8,086 nt of DNA from an uncultured Acidimicrobiia bacterium. GTDB taxonomy: Bacteria > Actinomycetota > Acidimicrobiia > Spongiisociales > UBA5794. The translations under genes and the position numbers were made by a program. This document shows positions 1-4,791 of the stretch, one piece after another. The notes under the pieces are model-generated. The model had not been told where the DNA came from, searched no databases, and saw only the letters and a program-made list of their open reading frames with translations. The DNA lies in NCBI GenBank assembly GCA_913031525.1, contig CAJWGC010000047.1, forward strand, positions 1 through 8,086. The letters run 5' to 3'. Positions within the stretch are counted from its first letter, which is position 1, and every line of letters begins with the position of its first letter.

Positions 1-119
1 TGCTCGAGCCCTACGCAGACGACCCCGAAGCCCCCGAGCTCCTCGCACTCCTGACCGCCCGCGACGAGGCTAAGCGGGCTGCACGGAAGGCCGCACGGGC
101 AGCGAAGGAGGCTCCGGCA
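1..119 (+). other. High-GC foreign segment; possible C-terminal coding fragment
   Basis: These bases are about 72% G+C by hand count, against about 55-57% just after base 120 and about 50% in most of the window. On the plus strand, starting at base 3, the segment is open and reads as an acidic then Ala/Lys/Arg-rich helix-like stretch (begins LEPYADDPEA, then repeats of A-A-R-K). That is plausible as the C-terminal part of a protein from a high-GC actinobacterium or phage. The same frame stays open across the junction to a stop at 386-388, but that later part is antisense to trxB and is not real coding sequence. I cannot name the protein. The most likely origin is a chimeric assembly join; a genuine recombination event is the alternative. 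Confidence 0.5.
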
Positions 120-470
120 GCCAAGCCAGCGAGCAGATGCACCTGTGGAGATGATCACAGAGGCAGCTTTGTAGAGGTCCTTTCCCACCCAGATACGGAA
201 AGGGCGATCGGAAAAGTCGACTCGCGTGACATCCGAGGTGACGATCCGAGTTCCAAAGCGTTTTGCCTGTTTACGGAACTGTTCGATCAAATCGGGCCCC
301 ATAATTCCGTCTGCAAATCCGGGATAGTTTTCAACGTCGGTGGTGAGCATCAGCTGGCCACCGCGCTCGAAGCCTTCGATCATTAGTGGCTCAAGGTCAG
401 CGCGAGCGGTGTAAGTAGCTGCGGTTAATCCAGCGGGGCCTGATCCGATAATTATGACCTGCTCACTCAT
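120..470 (-). CDS. trxB: Thioredoxin reductase, N-terminal fragment (truncated by junction)
   Basis: This is the NADPH-dependent FAD enzyme that reduces thioredoxin in the cytoplasm. The first 117 residues are present: the FAD dinucleotide-binding motif GSGPAGLTAA (residues 9-18), the GGQLMLTTDVENYPGF block (37-52), a GPDLIEQFRKQAKRFG helix (58-73), and STGASARWLG (108-117), where the family normally continues with L-P. After that glycine the frame stays open but reads unrelated Cys/Leu-rich residues to the window edge. The NADP domain and the redox CxxC motif are therefore missing. The start is ATG at 470, which overlaps the stop of the upstream small membrane protein gene by 8 bp (ATGAGTGA), so translation is probably coupled. 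About 117 of roughly 310 residues are present. The family call is secure; whether the gene is truly broken in the organism is doubtful, because the join is probably artificial. Confidence 0.9.
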
Positions 471-762
471 TTTTAGGTTCCTTGGTGGGTTGTTTGCGAA
501 TTCGCCTGCCCCATAGCAATGCACCTATCAGTGCAAATAATCCACCGAGTGCTGCATAAGTCGTACCCATGCCGATGAGTTCTCCAAGTATGCGGAACAC
601 ACCGATTAGCAGGAAGGCAATTGCAAGACTGGCGAGGGCGGTAATCACCAAGCTGAGGGCTGCCCATTGAGCGATTTTTCGCACGCGATTAACCGTCATA
701 GAGCGGATTTTGATAGCAACGCTTTCAAGAAAATCGGCGATCTTGACGGGTAAATTTTCCAT
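463..762 (-). CDS. Small two-TM membrane protein upstream of trxB
   Basis: A 99-residue protein of unknown function. The first ~30 residues form a polar, basic amphipathic segment. Two hydrophobic helices follow, at about residues 33-57 and 65-84, separated by a short glycine-rich turn. The tail is basic and charged (RRIRKQPTKEPKNE). This helix-TM-turn-TM-charged-tail layout resembles small actinobacterial membrane proteins assigned to the phage-holin-3-like superfamily, but I see no diagnostic motif and would not call it a holin. It overlaps trxB by 8 bp, so the two are surely co-transcribed. It occupies the place where sigM and an anti-sigma-like gene lie in mycobacteria, but it does not look like an anti-sigma factor. 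The ATG at 762 has no Shine-Dalgarno; a TAGTCT box lies 7 nt upstream, consistent with a leaderless transcript. Confidence 0.75.
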   Translation of the reverse strand: MENLPVKIADFLESVAIKIRSMTVNRVRKIAQWAALSLVITALASLAIAFLLIGVFRILGELIGMGTTYAALGGLFALIGALLWGRRIRKQPTKEPKNE

Positions 763-775
763 CGTGTCGAGACTA
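763..775 (-). promoter_or_regulatory. Putative -10 element of a leaderless promoter
   Basis: Reading the minus strand, TAGTCT (775-770) matches the actinobacterial TANNNT -10 consensus and is followed by 7 nt (CGACACG) and then the ATG at 762. That spacing would start transcription at or next to the A of the start codon. No Shine-Dalgarno is visible. The -35 region is not recognisable. This would give the small membrane protein and trxB their own promoter, separate from the pseudokinase gene 89 bp upstream. Confidence 0.35.
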
Positions 776-844
776 GTCAGCTTCAGAGACTTGGTGGCTG
801 AGCTCAGTCTGAATCGACCCTCTTATGAGATTTTATTGCTAGTT

Positions 845-878
845 GGAATGATCATGGTAGGAATCGGATCATTCCTAC
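845..878. repeat. Overlapping, mutually exclusive inverted repeats at the pseudokinase stop codon
   Basis: Two perfect inverted repeats interlock. The first is GGAATGATC (845-853) with GATCATTCC (867-875), a 9-bp stem with a 13-nt loop. The second is GTAGGAAT (857-864) with ATTCCTAC (871-878), an 8-bp stem with a 6-nt loop. They share bases 871-875, so only one can form at a time. They straddle the TGA stop of the pseudokinase gene (854-852 on the minus strand). No run of T follows on either strand, so this is not a standard intrinsic terminator. It could act as an mRNA 3'-end stabiliser, an attenuator before the downstream genes, or a protein-binding site. Confidence 0.5.
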
Positions 879-2135
879 TTGAGCCATGTAACGACCGTTC
901 CCATCCTCTGGGAGATCAGTGATCTTGAACAGCCATACACCGTTTTCTCTCGTAGGTACTCTGACGATGTTCGTACCAGCGAGAAGCTTCCCAGACCAGA
1001 AGATCTTCCAGCTCTTCTCGGGATCGGATATCGACTCAGCCCATGCCATCTCGTATTGCGTCCCGGGCGTGCCGAAAATTTCGATGTGCCTGGGGGATGA
1101 TTCCACGATGAATGCGACGACAAGCCTGTTGTTAGCACTAGTGAATGGTGTGAAATACAAGGGAGTTGCCCATACCGTGGAGCGAGAGTCATCATTAATG
1201 AAGTTCAGATAATTTGAGTTCGGAAAGTCATCACCGGTTGGGAACAGCGGAACTGCTTCGGAACTGTACGCTCGCGCATTAGGAGTGAGAGTGGGCGTAA
1301 CAGGATGAAGAGCCTTTTCAGCAGATGCATTGGGGACGACCGGGAAAAGGAACGGCGAGTCAGGGTTGACTTCGATAGCGTTTCCGATCACTGCAATAGC
1401 CAGTGATAGAACGATGAGTACTCCAGAAAGAATGGACCACCGCCATGACCAGGACGTTTTTGAGCTCGAAGTCCTTACGGATGGCAAAGAGCGTAATTGA
1501 ATGGCCAGAGACTCGGCATTTAATGAACCCGATTCCGCGTCTGACAGGATTGTGTCGACGGCGTGCGGCAGGCCCTCAGCTATCTGTGAGGGCCTAATTC
1601 CGGGTATGTCTCTGCCAGTTATCGCGGTTCGCATTGCGGATGCCAGAGCTGCCGTGTCGGCTTCTGTCCTCTCATATCGTGGCGGGCGACCGAAGCTGCT
1701 GAGCTTGGCAGGCTGGTTCCCAGAGAACCCAATAGCTCCTGCATCGATTGCCCCATGAATAGTTCCTGACTGATGCAGAGTGGCTAGCGCCGCAGCAAGC
1801 GTCGGTCCCTGTTCAAGGAAATTCGATACCGAGAGCGTGTCGCCGGCGCGTAATCGATCTTCGAGCGATACTCCACCATGCCATTCGATGACGCTGTAGG
1901 GATTATCAATTGATCCGATTGCGTATATTTCGCTCAGACCCACATGATGTGCTGCTGCTGCGGCTCTGATGGATGCAAGGAAATTTTCGCGACGGCGATT
2001 ATCAGCGGTTGAATCCAGGATTCGGATAAGTACAGGGCGATCGAGTGAATCGTCCGTGGCCAGCCACTCTTCGATATCACCATCACGTCCCAGCCGCACT
2101 TGTGTTTTGTAGCGGCACGGTAGTTTTGGAGCCAT
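852..2135 (-). CDS. Membrane-anchored pseudokinase with extracellular discoidin-like domain (MurJ/MviN-associated type)
   Basis: A 427-residue single-pass protein. Residues ~8-215 follow the Ser/Thr kinase fold pattern (glycine-loop region, helix-rich C-lobe), but every key residue is gone. The VAIK lysine is replaced in VLIR (R38), the HRDxKxxN loop reads HGAIDAGAIGFSGN (127-140), and DFG is SFG in LSSFG (145-149). It is therefore a pseudokinase. One TM helix lies at about 233-254. A Pro/Thr-rich linker follows, then a ~140-residue extracytoplasmic domain (290-427) with the F5/8-type-C-like block INDDSRSTVWATPLY. In mycobacteria the same architecture is fused to the C-terminus of the lipid II flippase MurJ (MviN, Rv3910), where the pseudokinase domain recruits an FHA-domain protein; here it stands alone. 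The ATG at 2135 has a GAGG Shine-Dalgarno 4 nt upstream. It lies 46 bp after the GNAT gene. Role inferred: regulation of peptidoglycan synthesis. Confidence 0.8.
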   Translation of the reverse strand: MAPKLPCRYKTQVRLGRDGDIEEWLATDDSLDRPVLIRILDSTADNRRRENFLASIRAAAAAHHVGLSEIYAIGSIDNPYSVIEWHGGVSLEDRLRAGDTLSVSNFLEQGPTLAAALATLHQSGTIHGAIDAGAIGFSGNQPAKLSSFGRPPRYERTEADTAALASAMRTAITGRDIPGIRPSQIAEGLPHAVDTILSDAESGSLNAESLAIQLRSLPSVRTSSSKTSWSWRWSILSGVLIVLSLAIAVIGNAIEVNPDSPFLFPVVPNASAEKALHPVTPTLTPNARAYSSEAVPLFPTGDDFPNSNYLNFINDDSRSTVWATPLYFTPFTSANNRLVVAFIVESSPRHIEIFGTPGTQYEMAWAESISDPEKSWKIFWSGKLLAGTNIVRVPTRENGVWLFKITDLPEDGNGRYMAQVGMIRFLP

Positions 2136-2154
2136 TTCACCTCACCAGTGCTGC

Positions 2155-2185
2155 GTTATAAACCCTACTGCCCGGATTTCTTCAA
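2155..2185 (-). promoter_or_regulatory. Putative promoter of the pseudokinase gene
   Basis: On the minus strand, TTGAAG (2185-2180) is followed 17-19 nt later by TTTATAAC (2162-2155), a fair sigma70-like pair. It lies between the GNAT stop and the pseudokinase ATG at 2135, leaving a short leader that carries the GGTGAGGTGAA Shine-Dalgarno region. This would allow the pseudokinase gene to be expressed separately from the GNAT gene. Confidence 0.35.
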
Positions 2186-2919
2186 CCTTTGTACCGGAGC
2201 AGATAGAGAGGGTTGAGGAGCTGAACATAGCCTTCAGATTTATAAAGTTGAATGCCGGGAGTGTTGTCGATTTGGGTGTTCAGCAACATGATTTTGGATC
2301 CCGCTTCCCGAGCTTTCCGAGCCGCCACTCGGACAAGAGAACGGCCCATTCCCTTTCGTTGCCAGTCGGGATGGACAGCCACTCTCTGAAGGTAAGAAAT
2401 CGTGTGCCCGAAACCGACGATTGCAAATCCCGTTGCTTTTCCAAATGAATCGCGAATAATGAGCACGCTCGATCGGCTGGTTGCAAGGAATGCTTCACGG
2501 AGGCCCAATTTGCCGAAGCGCCAGAACGACGAAAAGGCTGCTGCGTCCACCGAGAGAAGATCTTCGATCATATCTTTGTCGGATTCGACCACGAGATGAT
2601 TTGGCGCTGGAGGCTGCTCTGTTAGTGATAGTCGCATCATGGCGAAACGTAAGAACTCTTTATATCCAGCAGTTTCCCAAGTGCGCGTTGAAGAGGCTGA
2701 AAGCGGTGGTGATAATACTGACAACGCTCCGTAGTCGATCGTCCTATTGCTGCAGGTTCTGAGGAATGACTGCCCCCCGCGCAATAGCCGAAGGCTTGCG
2801 TCTGACGCTACATCATTCCAGGGCCGGATCGAGGCATGAGCCCATCCGCGACGAAAACTCATGGCTCCTGGCCAAGTGCCTTGCTCTGTCACATTCGTTC
2901 GAGTATCGGGGAGTGCCAT
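2182..2919 (-). CDS. GNAT-family N-acetyltransferase with extra N-terminal half
   Basis: A 245-residue predicted cytoplasmic acetyltransferase that would transfer acetyl from acetyl-CoA to an amine on an unknown substrate. The GNAT core is in the C-terminal ~140 residues: strand beta4 at SYLQRVAVHPDWQ (175-187), the acetyl-CoA pyrophosphate loop Q-R-K-G-M-G (187-192) with the following helix, and motif B around NTQIDNTPGIQLYKSEGYV (214-232). Residues 1-100 are unusual for a single-domain GNAT. The segment VLSPPLSASSTRTWETAGYKEFLRF (68-92) looks like the last strand-helix unit of a degenerate first GNAT half, so the protein may be a tandem GNAT with an eroded first copy. The start is ATG at 2919, with no clear Shine-Dalgarno. 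It is divergent from the deacetylase gene across 73 bp, and 46 bp upstream of the pseudokinase gene in the same direction. Confidence 0.8.
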   Translation of the reverse strand: MALPDTRTNVTEQGTWPGAMSFRRGWAHASIRPWNDVASDASLRLLRGGQSFLRTCSNRTIDYGALSVLSPPLSASSTRTWETAGYKEFLRFAMMRLSLTEQPPAPNHLVVESDKDMIEDLLSVDAAAFSSFWRFGKLGLREAFLATSRSSVLIIRDSFGKATGFAIVGFGHTISYLQRVAVHPDWQRKGMGRSLVRVAARKAREAGSKIMLLNTQIDNTPGIQLYKSEGYVQLLNPLYLLRYKG

Positions 2920-2992
2920 TGAAATTTTCTGACGTAGATCTGTACAGGCTACTGCCGATTAGAAGGACCGCATACGGTGCGATCATGGTGCA
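2920..2992. promoter_or_regulatory. Divergent intergenic region between GNAT and deacetylase genes
   Basis: This 73-bp region must hold the 5' signals of both divergent genes. Facing the deacetylase, TTGAAA (2919-2924) with TACAGG 18 nt later (2943-2948) is a weak pair. TACGGT (2973-2978) is a TANNNT box 6 nt before ATG 2985, but that ATG opens only a 6-codon frame (MVQCYC, stop at 3003-3005) that overlaps the GTG start of the deacetylase at 2993. Facing the GNAT gene I see no convincing -10 at leaderless distance. No operator-like palindrome stands out. Confidence 0.3.
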
Positions 2993-3994
2993 GTGCTATT
3001 GCTAGCTTTATCCCACAAATCCGGCCTGGACCATGACTCCGGACCTGGGCACCCTGAACGAGCGGAGCGTCTTGCGGCTGTACAGGCCGGATTCGACAGT
3101 TCGGGTGTTGCTCTAGTTAAGGCTTCCGCGCCGCGAGTCGGGCTAGAAGATCTGTTGCGTGTCCATCATCGCGGTTACATCGAAGATCTCAAACGTTTCT
3201 GTGCTGCTGGAGGAGGAACGATCGATGCTGATACGCACGTGGGGAGCGCTTCATGGGAGGGGATTTTGCGCTCTGCCGGTGCTGGTATTGAAGCAGTTAA
3301 AAAAATGGAAGGTGCAGGGGCGTTTTTTGCTTTTGCGGCAACCCGACCGCCTGGTCACCACGCGTTGCCAAGTAAAGCCATGGGGTTCTGTTTATTTAAC
3401 AACATCGCGCTTACAGCGCGATTTCTTGCGGATCGAGGTGCTCGAGTCGCGATTGTCGATTGGGATGTTCACCATGGAAACGGTACTCAGGAAGTTTTCT
3501 ACCGGGACCCAGCTGTCTTCTACGTTTCACTTCATGAGAGTCCCTGTTATCCAGGGACTGGTGAGATGCACGAACGGGGATCTGGTGATGGCCTGGGTTC
3601 GACTTTGAACATTCCTTTGCCGGCTGGGGCTGATGGCGACGTGTATAGATGGGCAATGGCTCACCTGGTGGTGCCAGTTATCGAAAGTTTTAAACCTGAC
3701 TGGCTATTGATATCCGCTGGCTACGATGCTCATCAATTCGATCCTCTCGCTCGAATGAGTCTTCTGGCGGAGGATTACGGAGCGATGGCTGGCGCTTTGC
3801 GCGATGTTGTTCGTCCCGGCCGCATCATACTTTTCCTAGAGGGCGGTTATAGCCTTGACGCGCTTACTTTGTCAGTTTCTGCCACGGTGAGAGGTTTCGC
3901 GGGCGACTATTCAACCCTTCCGCGCATTGAAGAAGTTGGCGATTCAGCAGCATGGCGGGCTGTTGAACGCGTCATTGGTCTGTTAGAAGGCTGA
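2993..3994 (+). CDS. HDAC-superfamily deacetylase (class II-like / acetylpolyamine amidohydrolase)
   Basis: A 333-residue zinc-dependent hydrolase that removes acetyl from acetyl-lysine or acetylated polyamines and related amines in the cytoplasm. The active site is complete: RPPGHH (118-123) gives the charge-relay His pair H122/H123. DWDVHHGNGT (156-165) gives zinc ligands D158 and H160. SAGYDAH (241-247) gives zinc ligand D245, and EGGY (283-286) gives the transition-state tyrosine Y286. The N-terminal DHDSGPGHPERAERL block (13-27) is typical of bacterial class II-like members. Length is normal for the family. The start is GTG at 2993, chosen because the frame gives LLLALSH before the conserved block; TTG 2999 is an alternative. 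No Shine-Dalgarno is visible. It is first in a plus-strand block with RNase HI and the CCA enzyme. The true substrate cannot be told from sequence. Confidence 0.92.
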   Translation: MLLLALSHKSGLDHDSGPGHPERAERLAAVQAGFDSSGVALVKASAPRVGLEDLLRVHHRGYIEDLKRFCAAGGGTIDADTHVGSASWEGILRSAGAGIEAVKKMEGAGAFFAFAATRPPGHHALPSKAMGFCLFNNIALTARFLADRGARVAIVDWDVHHGNGTQEVFYRDPAVFYVSLHESPCYPGTGEMHERGSGDGLGSTLNIPLPAGADGDVYRWAMAHLVVPVIESFKPDWLLISAGYDAHQFDPLARMSLLAEDYGAMAGALRDVVRPGRIILFLEGGYSLDALTLSVSATVRGFAGDYSTLPRIEEVGDSAAWRAVERVIGLLEG

Positions 3995-4056
3995 TTTCGC
4001 TGGTCGCGGTTTTTGCCAGCTGGGTGTTTCGTTGCCGTTGTTTCAGTCAGTGAGCG

Positions 4057-4062
4057 TATCCT
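4057..4062 (+). promoter_or_regulatory. Putative -10 box for a leaderless RNase HI transcript
   Basis: TATCCT fits the actinobacterial TANNNT -10 pattern and lies 7 nt before the ATG at 4070, the second of two in-frame ATGs. If used, the mRNA would begin at or next to that ATG, making 4070 rather than 4064 the true start. A TTGCCG at 4032-4037 is a poor, over-spaced -35 (19 nt). Confidence 0.3.
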
Positions 4063-4063
4063 G

Positions 4064-4708
4064 ATGGCAATGCCTACGTACTCTTGTCGCGTGTGCGGCG
4101 CCGATTTCAATCTTCCCCAGCAAGTCGTTGACCGGTACCCTGGATGGACCCCCCGACTTTGTCGCAAGCATCGTGGTGAGCCCAAATCCTCTCCTTCGCA
4201 GTCAGCTGCTCGGAAGGAACAAAGCCGTAGGGCATTACGCACTCCTGCCGAAGTGCTGGATAGTTACTTCGACGGTCCTCAAGACGGTGTTTTCACAGAC
4301 GGTAGTGCGGTACCTAATCCTGGATATGGAGGTTGGGGAGCGGTCTATGTTAAGGATGGCAGTATCGTTGCCGAAGCTTATGGAGATGCTCCTCAAACTA
4401 CCAATAACCGAATGGAACTCACTGCTTTGATTCAAGGAGCATCGCTTGTGCCGGAGGGAAGCTCGACGAAGGTTTATTCAGACAGCAAGCTCGCTGTGCA
4501 GACGCTCACCGAATGGGCAGTGGGCTGGGAGAAACGTGGGTGGAAACGTAAGACTGGTGCTGTCGAGAATCTTGATCTTGTTAAGCAAGCCTATGCCCTT
4601 TATCGCGATCGGCCGGAATTACAGCTCGAATGGATTGCCGCCCACTCCGGCTTCAGATGGAACGAATACGCCGATGCTTTGGCAGCGATGTGGCGGCGCA
4701 GCGACTAG
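4064..4708 (+). CDS. rnhA: Ribonuclease HI with N-terminal zinc-finger-like segment
   Basis: Cleaves the RNA strand of RNA:DNA hybrids (R-loops, replication primers). As called it has 214 residues, against about 150-160 for the usual RNase HI. The catalytic carboxylates are all present: D79 in FTDGSAVPNPG, E118 in NNRMELTA, D140 in VYSDSK, D204 in NEYADALA, plus the flexible-loop histidine H194 in AAHSG. Residues 1-40 are extra and contain C8-x2-C11 and C33-x2-H36, a CxxC...CxxH set that could bind one zinc. Residues ~41-68 form a polar linker. This is not the HBD hybrid-binding domain found on some RNase H1 proteins. The open frame extends upstream to a TTG at 4013, but those residues look non-coding; ATG 4064 or ATG 4070 is preferred, the latter favoured by a -10-like box. 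It lies 69 bp after the deacetylase gene. Confidence 0.92.
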   Translation: MAMPTYSCRVCGADFNLPQQVVDRYPGWTPRLCRKHRGEPKSSPSQSAARKEQSRRALRTPAEVLDSYFDGPQDGVFTDGSAVPNPGYGGWGAVYVKDGSIVAEAYGDAPQTTNNRMELTALIQGASLVPEGSSTKVYSDSKLAVQTLTEWAVGWEKRGWKRKTGAVENLDLVKQAYALYRDRPELQLEWIAAHSGFRWNEYADALAAMWRRSD

Positions 4709-4742
4709 CCGCTACTCACGCGCTTCGCCGATGCTTGGAGGG

Positions 4743-4748
4743 CATAAT
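4743..4748 (+). promoter_or_regulatory. Putative -10 box upstream of the CCA-enzyme gene
   Basis: CATAAT matches TATAAT at five of six positions and is placed 7 nt before an ATG at 4756, the leaderless spacing. No good -35 is seen at 16-18 nt. It lies in the 79-bp gap after the RNase HI gene, so the CCA-enzyme gene may be transcribed independently as well as by read-through. Confidence 0.35.
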
Positions 4749-4755
4749 TTACGGT

Positions 4756-4791
4756 ATGTCATTTGATGTCGATCGCGAGATTGTTTCATGA
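4756..4791 (+). CDS. Possible 11-codon leader ORF overlapping the CCA-enzyme start
   Basis: An ATG at 4756 opens the peptide MSFDVDREIVS, whose TGA stop (4789-4791) overlaps the ATG of the CCA-enzyme gene (4788-4790) as ATGA. A CATAAT box sits 7 nt before the ATG, so the peptide could be translated from a leaderless message and hand ribosomes on to the next gene, which has only a weak Shine-Dalgarno (GAGA at 4777-4780, 7 nt before its ATG). The peptide has no regulatory codon run. A chance short frame is quite possible. Confidence 0.25.
   Translation: MSFDVDREIVS

Noticed and set aside
3..388. Continuous plus-strand open frame of 128 codons from the window edge
   Set aside because: Bases past about 120 are antisense to a clear trxB, and the G+C jump shows two unrelated pieces joined; only the first ~40 codons could be real.
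463..762. Phage holin and hence a prophage remnant
   Set aside because: Two TM helices and a charged tail are not specific, no lysin or phage genes are nearby, and the gene is coupled to trxB.
845..878. Intrinsic transcription terminator
   Set aside because: Stems are AT-rich and no T run follows on either strand.
852..2135. Active eukaryotic-type Ser/Thr protein kinase
   Set aside because: The ATP lysine, the HRD aspartate and the DFG aspartate are all replaced, so catalysis is not expected.
2766..3005. Plus-strand 79-codon open frame running into the deacetylase start
   Set aside because: Antisense to the start of the GNAT gene and without a domain signal; the deacetylase frame with its intact motifs is clearly the real gene there.
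4013..4063. TTG start for RNase HI adding 17 residues
   Set aside because: The extra residues are hydrophobic and unlike the family, and two ATG codons lie just before the CxxC segment.
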